Counted from the stretch's first letter, positions 54,269 to 63,386 are shown. The stretch: 64,000 nucleotides of DNA from Chryseobacterium sp. StRB126 (GCF_000829375.1 NZ_AP014624.1:3782001-3846000), one strand, 5' to 3'. Notes: a model not told the origin generated them from the sequence alone. A program made the numbers and translations.

Positions 54269-55636
54269 TCAACAGATCACTTCCCTATCTTTCATCAAAA
54301 TTTTAACAGGTATTTTCAAATCTGTTTGAATTTTAACTCGTAATGCTTCTTGTGCAGAGGGTTCGCCATGAACCAGCATGATTTGTTTAGGGGGATTCTC
54401 ATATTTTTTTATCCATTCCATCAGTTCAGATTGATCCGCATGGGCAGATAATCCCGTTAATTCTACTATATTTGCTTTTACCGGATAATATTTTCCATGA
54501 ATTTTTAACTCATGAGATTCATTAAGCAATGCTCTTCCGCGAGTACCTTCTGCTTGAAATCCAACAATCAGTACTGTATTCCGGCTGTTTCCTATATCAT
54601 GTTTTAAATATTCAAGCACGCGTCCTCCTGTCAACATACCGCTTCCTGCAATTATTATTTTACTTTGCTTATCATAAACGATTTCCTGAGTATTCATATA
54701 CTCTCTATTAATATTGACATGCTCAATAATATCCAACCATTTTTCTTTAGTTACAGTGGTATATTCTGCGTATTCAACCATAATATCTGTTGCAGAAGCA
54801 GCCATAGGGCTATCCAATATTATGGGAAGATTATATGGAATTTTGTTTTGTTCCTTTAGCTGGGAAAGAATATAAATAACTTCCTGTGCTCTGCCAACGG
54901 CAAAACTTGGAATAATTATATTTCCATGGTTTTTAACAGTAAGATTGATCCAATGCTCCAAAGTATCATACAAATTTGTATTGTCATGAAGCCTGTCTCC
55001 GTATGTTGATTCCATCACTAGAAAGTCTGCTTTAGTGAAAAAATCGGGTGGTGGGAGAATAGCACTGTGGCTTCGCCCTATATCACCTGAAAAAATAATA
55101 GTTTTATCAAAACATACAATTTCTACGGAACAAGCTCCAATGATATGACCACAGGGCTTGAATCTGCACTGTATGTGATTGCTTAATTGTATGCTGATAT
55201 TTTCCTTAACAGTAAAAAATTGTTTAAAAGATTTTTCAGTATCATTTATCGTGTATAGGGGTTTTGCAGGATTATGCTTGGTATAATGATGATAGTTTGC
55301 TTTTTCTGCATCCTCTTCCTGTAATTTTGCACTGTCAAGCAAGATTAATTTTGCCAGTTCCTTCGTGGGTTCAGTCATATAAATTTTACCTTTAAACCCG
55401 TTTTTTACAAGAAGGGGAATATATCCGCAATGATCCAGATGGGCATGGGTAAGAATGACAATATCTATTTCTGCTAAATCGATATTTAAAGATTCCCAGT
55501 TTTGTTCACGCAGCGATTTTACCCCTTGAAACAATCCGCAATCGACTAATATGGTAAGCTCGGAAGTTTTTAGCAAATGCTTGGACCCGGTAACGGTTTC
55601 CGCTCCTCCAAGGGATTTTATAATCATAGTATCCAT
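54269..55636 (-). CDS. MBL-fold beta-CASP metallo-hydrolase (RNA-processing type)
   Basis: A 455-residue protein. The metal-binding THAHLDHCG motif lies near residue 61, SGDIGRS near 185, a beta-CASP insertion runs from about 205 to 380, and a C-terminal LSAHADQSEL motif lies near 400. The set defines the CPSF-like RNA metallohydrolase family. Its RNA target is unknown. It starts 41 bp upstream of the ribonucleotide reductase gene in the same direction. Confidence 0.9.
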   Translation of the reverse strand: MDTMIIKSLGGAETVTGSKHLLKTSELTILVDCGLFQGVKSLREQNWESLNIDLAEIDIVILTHAHLDHCGYIPLLVKNGFKGKIYMTEPTKELAKLILLDSAKLQEEDAEKANYHHYTKHNPAKPLYTINDTEKSFKQFFTVKENISIQLSNHIQCRFKPCGHIIGACSVEIVCFDKTIIFSGDIGRSHSAILPPPDFFTKADFLVMESTYGDRLHDNTNLYDTLEHWINLTVKNHGNIIIPSFAVGRAQEVIYILSQLKEQNKIPYNLPIILDSPMAASATDIMVEYAEYTTVTKEKWLDIIEHVNINREYMNTQEIVYDKQSKIIIAGSGMLTGGRVLEYLKHDIGNSRNTVLIVGFQAEGTRGRALLNESHELKIHGKYYPVKANIVELTGLSAHADQSELMEWIKKYENPPKQIMLVHGEPSAQEALRVKIQTDLKIPVKILMKDREVIC

Positions 55637-55652
55637 CTCTTTATTTTTTTAT

Positions 55653-55725
55653 AAACCTGTTGCTCATTTGAAAATAATCTTGATGAAACGACATTTAAAT
55701 AAATTTTAAAATGAATAACAGGTTT
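55653..55725. terminator. Long imperfect inverted repeat between hsp20 and the MBL gene
   Basis: Arms 55653-55675 and 55703-55725 (AAACCTGTTGCTCATTTG and its imperfect complement ending in ATAACAGGTTT) are about 80 percent complementary over 23 bp. It lies directly after the hsp20 stop on the minus strand and may end that transcript. Confidence 0.45.
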
Positions 55726-55747
55726 TATGAATTAATAGCGAAAGAAA

Positions 55748-56167
55748 TCAACGTATTTTAATTTCTTTTACTTCCTTTTTATCCAGATTAGTTTTACTGA
55801 TCGTAATATTTAACAATCCGTTTTTATAATTGGCTTTTATATGCCCCAAAGTGATGTTTTCCGGTAAACGAAAACTGCGGGAAAATGAGGAAGCAGAAAA
55901 CTCTCTTCTTACAAAATTTTCTTTTTCTTCTTTTTTCTCCACACTTTTTTCAGCGCTGATAATAAGTGATCCGTTTTCCACTGCTACCTTAAAATCTTTT
56001 TTCTTGAATCCCGGAGCTGATACTTTAAGCTTATAGACACCATTTCTGTCAATGATATTAATGGTTGGTTCCATTTTCATTGATTCATCTAAGAATCCGT
56101 CATTTTTCCAGAAATCTTCTATCACATTCTCCAGTGGAGACTGATTGGTTTTTTCTAAAGTTTTCAT
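55748..56167 (-). CDS. Hsp20/alpha-crystallin small heat shock protein
   Basis: About 139 residues from ATG 56167 (MKTLEKTNQSP). The longer in-frame start adds an unlikely hydrophobic leader. The alpha-crystallin domain runs from about 35 to the end: YKLKVSAPGFKKKDFKV, SLIISAEK, FSRSFRLPENI and ANYKNGLLNITI-x-K. Cytoplasmic holdase chaperone. Confidence 0.92.
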   Translation of the reverse strand: MKTLEKTNQSPLENVIEDFWKNDGFLDESMKMEPTINIIDRNGVYKLKVSAPGFKKKDFKVAVENGSLIISAEKSVEKKEEKENFVRREFSASSFSRSFRLPENITLGHIKANYKNGLLNITISKTNLDKKEVKEIKIR

Positions 56168-56234
56168 AATAAAAATTATTTTAGTTTGATACTCCAAAGG
56201 TATTATTGACCCAGCATGCAGACCATGATCTCAG

Positions 56235-56615
56235 TTAGGTTTTGATATGATCATGGTCACTTTTTTCCCAACCATTTAAGGTTTCAATAATCAAGGAAAC
56301 CGCCAGTCTTGAATCGGCACATGTAATAATATTATATTGTATTCCTGAATTTATAATAGTTGATAAATCAGTAAAAAACTCTTCTACCGATCTTAGAATG
56401 ATGTATTGTATTCCCAATGAAATAAGTTTCAGGATAAAACTATGTGAAAGCTGATTTTCCTGACTCATGATAATGACAGCATCTTTTGCCTTTGCAAAAT
56501 GAACTGTATTTTCATTCAAATGATCTGTTATGATGGTAATCGTATGTGTTTTACGATTAGCCAACGCAAGAAGTTCTTTTTCTTCTTGATTTATGTTATA
56601 AACTATCACTTTCAT
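56235..56615 (-). CDS. Solitary N-terminal domain of D-lactate-dehydrogenase type
   Basis: About 126 residues from ATG 56615 (MKVIVYNINQEEKELL). The order MKVIVYN..., an acidic-helix block, AKAKDAVIIMSQENQLSHSFILKLISLGIQYIILRS matches the substrate-side N-terminal domain of D-2-hydroxyacid dehydrogenases (LdhA type). The NAD-binding Rossmann domain and catalytic Arg/Glu/His are absent. It is not an active dehydrogenase by itself. An inverted repeat GACCATGATC/GATCATGGTC (56221-56258) overlaps its 3' end. It may be a regulatory relic or a small functional family of stress islands. Confidence 0.6.
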   Translation of the reverse strand: MKVIVYNINQEEKELLALANRKTHTITIITDHLNENTVHFAKAKDAVIIMSQENQLSHSFILKLISLGIQYIILRSVEEFFTDLSTIINSGIQYNIITCADSRLAVSLIIETLNGWEKSDHDHIKT

Positions 56616-56694
56616 AATGTCTGTTGAATAATCAAATGTATTGAACTCAATAGAACTATTCAATGTATAAAATCATTATAAAAAGTGATAGATA

Positions 56695-57747
56695 TTAGTT
56701 TTTTAATTTCTGAAGACGTGAAACATCCAGTATCGTAATCCTGCCTGCATTTCTATCTATTAAATTTTCTTCTTTAAAATCACTGAGAATCCTGCTTACC
56801 GTTTCAATAGCCATCCCCGCCATGGAAGCAAGGTTTTCTCTGGAAATCTCAAAATTTTCAGAATCTCTATATTTACTATGGAGTTTAAGCAGTATCTCTG
56901 CCATCCTTTTTCGTACTGAAAAATAGGCAAGCTGCAATAGCTGCTCCTCATGACTAATAACATTCCCGGCAAGAATTTTAATAAATTTTTCTGCTACATC
57001 CGGGTATTTGTAAAACAATTGATCAATAACTTCTCTGGGAACTGAGCATAGGGTGGCTTCTTCCAAAACTTCTGCTGTTTCTTTGTATTCTTTTCCGGCA
57101 AATAATGAAGTAATGCCAAAATAATCTTCAGCGCCATATACTCCTGTCATAAATTCCTTTCCGTCTTCTGTCATTTTTGTTGTTTTTACAGAACCGGATA
57201 TCATTAAATACGCTGTATTGGCCACATCTCCTTCATAATATATAACCTGCTTTTTTTTAAAAGACTTAATTTTTCTTTCATTAAAAGCTTTTTGCAGTTC
57301 ATCCAGTCCGTGTGATGCCTGAAATAAATTGGTAATTTGAGTAAGATTGGAACTATAAATACTTCTCTGACGTTCTCTTTTTTTCAGACGGCTTTCTATG
57401 GCACTCAGAAGTTCTATATCGTCATAGGGTTTTGTAAGATAATCATCTGCCCCCATTTCTATCCCTTTTCTTATCTCTATCCTATCCGCTTTTGCCGTTA
57501 TAAAAATAAAAGGAATAAGTGCAGTATCCTCTCTTTTACTCAAAAGATGCAGTACACCATAACCATCAAGCTCCGGCATCATAATATCACAGAGTATAAT
57601 ATCCGGAATATGTTTTATGGCCAGATCTATGCCTTGTTTACCGTTAGCAGCCTGATATACTTCGTAGTTGGCAAGCTCAAGGATCTCAGAAGTACTTTCA
57701 CGGATGTCTTCATTATCCTCTATGATCAGTATCTGTGTTTTTTTCAT
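56695..57747 (-). CDS. Receiver-Crp/FNR fusion transcription regulator
   Basis: A 350-residue protein. The CheY-type receiver (1-125) has phosphoacceptor D54 in ILCDIMMPE, D11 and the TKPYDD Lys. After a linker comes a cyclic-nucleotide-binding-like barrel (about 150-265), then a Crp-type winged HTH (about 275-345, with SRENLASMAGMAIETVSRILSDF). No Fe-S cysteine cluster is seen. It combines FixJ-like phospho-input with FixK/Crp-like DNA binding and lies 21 bp downstream of the PAS kinase gene, its likely partner. Confidence 0.92.
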   Translation of the reverse strand: MKKTQILIIEDNEDIRESTSEILELANYEVYQAANGKQGIDLAIKHIPDIILCDIMMPELDGYGVLHLLSKREDTALIPFIFITAKADRIEIRKGIEMGADDYLTKPYDDIELLSAIESRLKKRERQRSIYSSNLTQITNLFQASHGLDELQKAFNERKIKSFKKKQVIYYEGDVANTAYLMISGSVKTTKMTEDGKEFMTGVYGAEDYFGITSLFAGKEYKETAEVLEEATLCSVPREVIDQLFYKYPDVAEKFIKILAGNVISHEEQLLQLAYFSVRKRMAEILLKLHSKYRDSENFEISRENLASMAGMAIETVSRILSDFKEENLIDRNAGRITILDVSRLQKLKN

Positions 57748-57768
57748 CTCAACTTAATTGGAATATTA

Positions 57769-58977
57769 TTATAAATTTTTAGGAAATGATAAAGTAAACT
57801 CAGTTCCTTTACCAAATTTACTTTCAAAATGTATGCTTCCATTCATAAGACTTACATACCGATGCACAATATTAAGGCCTAGGCCGGTTCCGGGAATATT
57901 CCCTATATTATGAGCCCGGAAAAATGGCTGAAAAAGAGCCGAATGATCATGTTCAGGTATTCCTATTCCATTATCTTTTACTGAAAAGAGATATTGATTT
58001 TCTTTTATTTCTGTGGAAAATTCAATCAGTGTATGTTCTCCGGAATATTTTATAGCATTACTCATCAGGTTAATCAGACAATTCTTTAATAAGTTTTGAT
58101 CCAAATTTATTTCACTTTCTGATCCTGAGTGCTGGTAAATTATAATTTGGTCTTCTTTGGTGACCAGCTGCATTTCTTCCGTAAGTTCTTCTGAAAATTT
58201 AATGACATCAAATAAGCAATGATTGGGTTTTACAATCCCTGCCTCCAGCCTTTCCAATGAAAGAAAATCATTGAGAATACCGTTCAGACTCCCAATAGCT
58301 GTTTTTATTTTTTGAAGGTGTTTTACAATATGAACACTGTCCGAAACCTGAAGATATTTCTCTATCAAAATAACAGACAGCTGCATGGAACTTAGAGGAG
58401 TACGAAACTCATGGGATGCCATTGATACGAAACGGCTTTTCATACGGTTAAGTTCTTTTTCTTTTTCCAGAGATACATTCGATTCTTCCTTTGCCGCTTC
58501 CAGCTCATACAACATTTTTTTAAGCGATTTTGTACGGTCTTCGACTAATTCTTCCAGTTCCATCGTATAATTTTTAAGAAACTCTTCTGCTTCTTTTTCT
58601 TTAGAAAGATCATGGATAAATCCTGTGTAAATAATCCTTTCCTGAAACTGAACCTCACTTACAGCAAGCCTGAAAGGAAACTGTGTGCCATCTTTTCTTA
58701 AACCTTTTACTTCTCTTCCTTTTCCAATGATTTTTTTTTCGCCGGTATTCTGATAATTAAGTAAATAACCATCGTGCTGGCTTCTGTCTGGCTCTGGCAT
58801 TAATACTGAAATATTTTTTCCAATTAATTCTTCTTCTTTGTAGCCAAATATTTTTAGGGCAGAGGGATTCAGTTGTTCTATTCTCCCTCTGTCATCAATA
58901 GTTATAATACCGTCAATAGCCGTTTCAATAATGGCTTGTAACAGTTTGGCACTTTCCATAGTTATCGTATTATGCAT
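57769..58977 (-). CDS. FixL-like PAS histidine kinase (candidate haem oxygen sensor)
   Basis: A 402-residue protein; ATG 58959 is an alternative start. The PAS domain (about 8-125) contains the FixL pattern: LMPEPDRSQHDGY with H68 at the haem-ligand position and IIGKGREV with R88 at the position of the oxygen-sensing arginine of Bradyrhizobium FixL. A coiled-coil linker leads to HisKA (H189 in ASHEFRTP) and an HATPase domain (N-box near 305, GIGIP, GTGLGLNIV). No membrane segments, so a soluble kinase. Pairs with the downstream receiver-Crp regulator. Haem binding is inferred from motif only. Confidence 0.85.
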   Translation of the reverse strand: MHNTITMESAKLLQAIIETAIDGIITIDDRGRIEQLNPSALKIFGYKEEELIGKNISVLMPEPDRSQHDGYLLNYQNTGEKKIIGKGREVKGLRKDGTQFPFRLAVSEVQFQERIIYTGFIHDLSKEKEAEEFLKNYTMELEELVEDRTKSLKKMLYELEAAKEESNVSLEKEKELNRMKSRFVSMASHEFRTPLSSMQLSVILIEKYLQVSDSVHIVKHLQKIKTAIGSLNGILNDFLSLERLEAGIVKPNHCLFDVIKFSEELTEEMQLVTKEDQIIIYQHSGSESEINLDQNLLKNCLINLMSNAIKYSGEHTLIEFSTEIKENQYLFSVKDNGIGIPEHDHSALFQPFFRAHNIGNIPGTGLGLNIVHRYVSLMNGSIHFESKFGKGTEFTLSFPKNL

Positions 58978-59092
58978 CTATATAAAGGTATAAATTTTAG
59001 CATAATGAACATATATAATCTATGAAAAATGTTTTCATATTCAACATTAGCTGTATTTTAGACAACTATTTTCAATAATTCATTTCAAAGAT

Positions 59093-59968
59093 TTAAAAAT
59101 TAACAGTACCATTTTCAGGAATGGTTAATAATGGAATCTCTAATTCGGAAGCCTGTCTTGTGGCATGACTTCCCAGAAATAGTCTTTTGAAAAAACTTTT
59201 CTCATGATGTCCCATCACCAGCATGTCGATGTCTTTGTGTTTTAATATTTCCAAACCGTAATCTATATTTTCGCTGTATATACAGTTGTAGCAAATTTTA
59301 CCATCCAGGTTCTTTAAAAACGCCTCTTTTTTATGCTCATAATCAGCATCCTGAATCACATCATTATCGCTCTGAACAATATGGGTAATTAAAAGCTCGG
59401 CATCAAAATATTTGGCAAATTTAATTAATAACTGAGCTGTTTTTATGTCTTTTTTATTCAGATCCGTAGCGAAAGCGATCTTCTTCAACCCTTTGTATTT
59501 ATGGTTTAAGGGAATTAATAGAAGCGGATACTTTGTGTTTTCTATCATCTGTATGCTGTTGCTTCCGAAAATAAAACGGGTAAGCATCCCTGCACCCTGC
59601 ATCCCCATTACAATAAGAAGCGGCTTTTTATCGGCTGCCATATTGTTGATCACATGAATAGCATCACCTCCCTCGCATCCATAGTGTATTGAAGGATGAA
59701 AGGGAAAGGCCTCATCACCCCATAATTTTTTTTCTCTGTCTTCCAGCACTTTTACCAGCTTTTTAAGTTCTTTTGTATTTTCATCCTTTAAAGCCGGATA
59801 TTCATACAAAGACCAGGCAGTCTGCCCAAGCATTGGACTTTCAATCGGTAAACCAAAGGCATGGCACAACTCAATATTGGATTTCAGGGCATTGGCTAGA
59901 TGCAGAGCATAAAAAGCAGCATTCTTAGCTGGCTTTGAGTAGTCTGTGGGTACTAAAATCGTTCTCAT
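59093..59968 (-). CDS. Tandem universal stress protein (UspA x2)
   Basis: A 291-residue protein with two Usp domains (about 1-155 and 160-288). The first has the ATP-binding GMQGAGMLTRFIFGSNS pattern and the second MGHHEKSFFKRLFLGSHA. It begins MRTILVPTDYS. A stress-related nucleotide-binding protein, consistent with the neighbouring kinase/regulator pair and the L,D-transpeptidase gene (7-bp gap upstream). Confidence 0.92.
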   Translation of the reverse strand: MRTILVPTDYSKPAKNAAFYALHLANALKSNIELCHAFGLPIESPMLGQTAWSLYEYPALKDENTKELKKLVKVLEDREKKLWGDEAFPFHPSIHYGCEGGDAIHVINNMAADKKPLLIVMGMQGAGMLTRFIFGSNSIQMIENTKYPLLLIPLNHKYKGLKKIAFATDLNKKDIKTAQLLIKFAKYFDAELLITHIVQSDNDVIQDADYEHKKEAFLKNLDGKICYNCIYSENIDYGLEILKHKDIDMLVMGHHEKSFFKRLFLGSHATRQASELEIPLLTIPENGTVNF

Positions 59969-59975
59969 AATCTGA

Positions 59976-61346
59976 TTATTTATTTTGATTAAACATATTT
60001 TCTAATGAATCATCTAAATGGTAAATATCTTTATATAATACAGGCTTTCCATCTATTATAAGACAGGTCAGATAGGTTATAATAATAGGAACAGGTTGCT
60101 TCAGAACAAAATCTTTCCTTTTATACTCTGCCATTGCATTTTCTAAAATAGGGATCTTATTTGCAGAGCCATCGTTCTTTAACATGAGAGAGGCAAGCTT
60201 TTCAGCATTCTCAACCCGAATGCACCCGTGGCTCAAAGCTCTTTCTTCTTTATTAAACAATTGTTTCTGAGAAGTATCATGGAGATATATTCCATAAGAG
60301 TTTTCAAATCTAAAAACCACCGCTCCTAATGCATTATCACAACCGGATGATTGCCTTACACTATATCGATAAGGATTTTGACGGATCTCTTTCAGTTTTG
60401 ATGAACTTATTTCAACTTGATGACCACTCTTATCATAAATCGAATAATGATGGCTCTCTAAATATTGAGGACTTTTTAAGATTTTAGGCAACATTTCTTT
60501 TACGAAAATGCTTTGGGGGACCTTCCAGTCTGGCGCTGTTGTAAAATAATTAATACTGCTCCTCAAAACTGGCGTTCTGGTAGTTGGTTTCCCTATAATC
60601 ACCTTAAAATCAAACACAGTATCCTGATGATAAAGTTTCAAGGTATAGGAAGGAATATTTACCAGAATATAGGTTGTATCTTTTGTATCAATCCATCGTA
60701 ATCGCTCCATATTGATCATGATTTTTTCCATTTCCGTTTGTGAGGCTATACAGTCATTTTCCGCATAGAGAGCACTTAAATAGTTCTGAAAGTCCGTGTA
60801 AGCTTTTATTTTAGGCTGAACCTCGAGGATTGTCTTGAGGAAATCTTTCTGCTGCCTTGCATTCGTTAATATATCTTCGGATCGGAATCCATTAACATCA
60901 TTTGTATCAATATATGATGAATCATACAAAGGGTTGTATTTTCCAAAATGCAGATTATTGATGAAAGAGATAAGAGCATCCGTCATCAGAATATCGAAAA
61001 CGGCTTTTTCGTTTGGATTCTTTTCTGCAGGAGTATCCCGCAAATTCCTTAATTTCTGAAGAGAAATGGCATCCCAATGATAATCAGATAAAGACAGTCC
61101 AAATTGATCGGAATACTCCAGCAGTAACATTGCAATTTCAGACTGATCTGATTTTTGTGCATTTATCCATGCACATTCAGAGTTATTTCTGGCATAAAAC
61201 CTCATGACCGATTTGGGGTAATGAAGTTTTGAGAGTGTAACATTGTCTTTAAGTGAAGAAGCAATCTCCTGCGTTGTTTTCAAATCCTGAGCTTGTGTGA
61301 TTACTGCAAAGCAAAGAATAATGGTAAATGTTAAAAAAGCTTTCAT
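59976..61346 (-). CDS. L,D-transpeptidase (YcbB-like)
   Basis: About 456 residues from ATG 61346, chosen because it starts the signal peptide (MKAFLTFTIILCFAVITQAQ). It has an N-terminal scaffold domain and then a YkuD/L,D-transpeptidase domain (about 225-415). The YGIYLHDT strand and catalytic motif SHGCIRVENAEKL (Cys near residue 388) are present. It forms 3-3 crosslinks in peptidoglycan in the periplasm. It lies 7 bp upstream of the Usp gene and probably forms an operon with it. Confidence 0.88.
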   Translation of the reverse strand: MKAFLTFTIILCFAVITQAQDLKTTQEIASSLKDNVTLSKLHYPKSVMRFYARNNSECAWINAQKSDQSEIAMLLLEYSDQFGLSLSDYHWDAISLQKLRNLRDTPAEKNPNEKAVFDILMTDALISFINNLHFGKYNPLYDSSYIDTNDVNGFRSEDILTNARQQKDFLKTILEVQPKIKAYTDFQNYLSALYAENDCIASQTEMEKIMINMERLRWIDTKDTTYILVNIPSYTLKLYHQDTVFDFKVIIGKPTTRTPVLRSSINYFTTAPDWKVPQSIFVKEMLPKILKSPQYLESHHYSIYDKSGHQVEISSSKLKEIRQNPYRYSVRQSSGCDNALGAVVFRFENSYGIYLHDTSQKQLFNKEERALSHGCIRVENAEKLASLMLKNDGSANKIPILENAMAEYKRKDFVLKQPVPIIITYLTCLIIDGKPVLYKDIYHLDDSLENMFNQNK

Positions 61347-61916
61347 AATCTGAAATTTATACCACAAATTTCCAAATTACCTTACTGTTAAATAATGACT
61401 GCCATCACTAAAAATAATGATACAGCTATACTTTAATCTGTTTTTGGTCAAAGCTCCCTAAACACTTACTACAGGTAAATTAATTAAAAATTTCGCGCTT
61501 CTAAGAATTTGAATTGATGAACTGACCAGCATCATTTTTCGCAGTGATGCCTATCATATTATTTCTCATGCAGTTGGGCGACCTTTGGGATGAATTAATC
61601 TAAAACATAATCATGAATAAATTACAATATCACCATCATTAAAAAATTTATAGTTGAAACTAAAATTTACTTCATTAATCCTTGTACTGGAAGCTCATAG
61701 AAGACAGCTACATTAATCCCAATCAAGGCGCTGAATCTACCATCAGTTATTTAATGGCAAGGCTGACCATGGAAAAAACTTGTATATCAGCGGAAGAACA
61801 TCCGCAGACAACAATACAAAGTCGCTTCAGTAAAAAATGATATAAGAATTTGATGCAATTATAAAATTCTTCCAATTAACAAACTTTAAATATTTATTAA
61901 TCCAAAAAAAATTAAA
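61347..61916. other. Intergenic with a gene remnant
   Basis: 570 bp between divergent genes. Contains the remnant at 61679-61840 described separately; the rest has no ORF or repeat of note. Confidence 0.5.
61679..61840 (+). pseudogene. C-terminal remnant of a glycosyltransferase-like gene
   Basis: A frame of 53 codons, preceded by a stop and without an early ATG. It contains NPNQGAESTISYLMARLTMEK. The NQGAEST-x-SYLxA pattern is the C-terminal end of a glycosyltransferase-type protein often found in Bacteroidota stress islands beside Hsp20 and BON genes. Only the tail survives. Confidence 0.5.
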
Positions 61917-62582
61917 ATGAAAACAAACTCAAGATTACAAAAGGATGTTCAAAATGCCATTAAATGGGAGCCTTTATTAGACGCTGCTGAAATTGGCGTG
62001 ATCGCAAAAGATGGTGTAGTTTCCCTTACCGGCATAGTCGACAGTTATGCAAAAAAAGTTGAGGCGGAAAATGCCGCAAAAAAAGTTGGCGGGGTTAAAG
62101 CAATAGTTGAAAACATTGAAGTAAAGCTTCCAAGTTCATGGACAAAAGCTGATGCCGAAGTCGCAAAAGAAGTATTGGACGCCTTAAAATCCAATTATTC
62201 TATTCCTGATGACAAAATAATGGTAAAAGTTGAGGATGGCTGGGTTACTTTAGAAGGTGAATTACCTTGGCATTACCAAAAAGAAGAGGTAGAAAAGGTA
62301 GTAAAATATCTTACCGGCGTAAAGGGCTTGATCGACAAAATTAAAGTCAAATCAGAATTAGACGATGCAATACAAAAAAAAGATATTGAAGATGCACTGA
62401 AAAGAAGCTCAATTTATGATAGTGAAATTAAAGTATCTGTTTTAGGAACTACAGTAACTTTAACCGGAACAGCAAATTCTTTATATCAAAAAGAAGAGGC
62501 AGGCCGCATTGCCTGGAAAACTCGTGGTATATGGAATGTAAAAAATGAATTAGAAGTTAACTATGAGTATGATTTTTATTAA
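61917..62582 (+). CDS. BON-domain protein, three BON repeats
   Basis: A 221-residue protein without signal peptide. It contains three BON domains of about 65 residues (about 8-70, 78-145 and 150-215). Each has the D-VQNA/VLDAL helix and GxVTLEGE/GxVTLTG turn (for example VEDGWVTLEGEL). BON proteins associate with membranes or peptidoglycan under osmotic and other stress. It ends with a strong hairpin. Confidence 0.9.
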   Translation: MKTNSRLQKDVQNAIKWEPLLDAAEIGVIAKDGVVSLTGIVDSYAKKVEAENAAKKVGGVKAIVENIEVKLPSSWTKADAEVAKEVLDALKSNYSIPDDKIMVKVEDGWVTLEGELPWHYQKEEVEKVVKYLTGVKGLIDKIKVKSELDDAIQKKDIEDALKRSSIYDSEIKVSVLGTTVTLTGTANSLYQKEEAGRIAWKTRGIWNVKNELEVNYEYDFY

Positions 62583-62592
62583 TCTCTGATTA

Positions 62593-62635
62593 ATTCTTGA
62601 CCTGTGGAAGATAATTCCCTCCACAGGTCAAGAAT
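62593..62635. terminator. 15-bp perfect hairpin after the BON gene
   Basis: ATTCTTGACCTGTGG (62593-62607) pairs with CCACAGGTCAAGAAT (62621-62635). There is no pronounced T tract. Confidence 0.7.
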
Positions 62636-62741
62636 CAGCTCTATAAAATTCGAAAAATAAGATGGCTAATGCAATGGTTAGCTCAGATAGTATTATTATA
62701 GCTTTCTATAACACGGGAATATTACTATTTGCAGGTTTTAT

Positions 62742-62885
62742 ATGACTACGAAACACAAATATGCCCTTATTACCGTTTATAATTACTCTTACTCTGGAAC
62801 AATTGCGACGGAGATAATCGATAAAGAAATATCAGTCTGTAAAATATCAGATATTAAGAAACCAATACCTCTAATCAAAAAATGA
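62742..62885 (+). CDS. Possible 47-residue leader peptide/protein coupled to dps2
   Basis: An ORF from ATG 62742 to TGA 62885, starting MTTKHKYALITVYNYSYSG and ending with KKPIPLIKK. Its stop overlaps the ATG of the Dps gene (ATGA). Composition is protein-like but no family was recognised. The overlap is the main argument. Confidence 0.38.
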   Translation: MTTKHKYALITVYNYSYSGTIATEIIDKEISVCKISDIKKPIPLIKK

Positions 62886-63358
62886 AAATACAAATAGGAA
62901 TCGATGAAAATCATCGTAAAGCAGTTGCTGATAAACTGATAAAAATATTGGCAGATGAAAACATCTTATTGATGAAAACAAAAAATGCCCATTGGAATAT
63001 TGAAGGATCTGATTTTAATGATAAGTATAAATTTTTTAAAAATCAGTCTAAGCAATTAGATAAAATCATAAACAGTATTGCCAAAAGAATACGTTCTATT
63101 GGCCACGTTGTACCTGCAACTTTACAAACCTACCTGAGTTTAGCGCATCTAACAGAAAAAAATAGAGAGGAAAACAACAGTGAGGTTTTTATCACAGAGT
63201 TGTTGGAAGATCATGAAAGTCTTATTCTTATACTTTGTAGACATATCATAAACTGTAAGGACGACTTACATGACATAGCAACAAGTCATTTTATAACTCG
63301 TCTCTTAGAAACCCATCAGAAAATGGCCTGGCATTTACGTTCATTTATAACAGATTAA
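62882..63358 (+). CDS. Dps-family ferritin-like protein (paralogue 2)
   Basis: A 158-residue protein. It has the same ferroxidase pattern as paralogue 1 (KTKNAHWNIEG, then the KYKFFKNQSKQLDKIINSIAKRIRSIGH helix), but the acidic ligands FEEQ of paralogue 1 are replaced by FKNQ. The ferroxidase site may therefore be weakened. It would still form the Dps cage. It is located in the low-oxygen island rather than under the LytTR-type promoter. Confidence 0.85.
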   Translation: MKIQIGIDENHRKAVADKLIKILADENILLMKTKNAHWNIEGSDFNDKYKFFKNQSKQLDKIINSIAKRIRSIGHVVPATLQTYLSLAHLTEKNREENNSEVFITELLEDHESLILILCRHIINCKDDLHDIATSHFITRLLETHQKMAWHLRSFITD

Positions 63359-63386
63359 AGGATGTTATTACAGGTTATAAGAATAA

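Noticed and set aside
56221..56258. GACCATGATC/GATCATGGTC inverted repeat as a Crp operator for hsp20
   Set aside because: It overlaps the 3' end of the preceding gene and the arms are 18 bp apart, too far for a Crp-type site; more likely an RNA hairpin.
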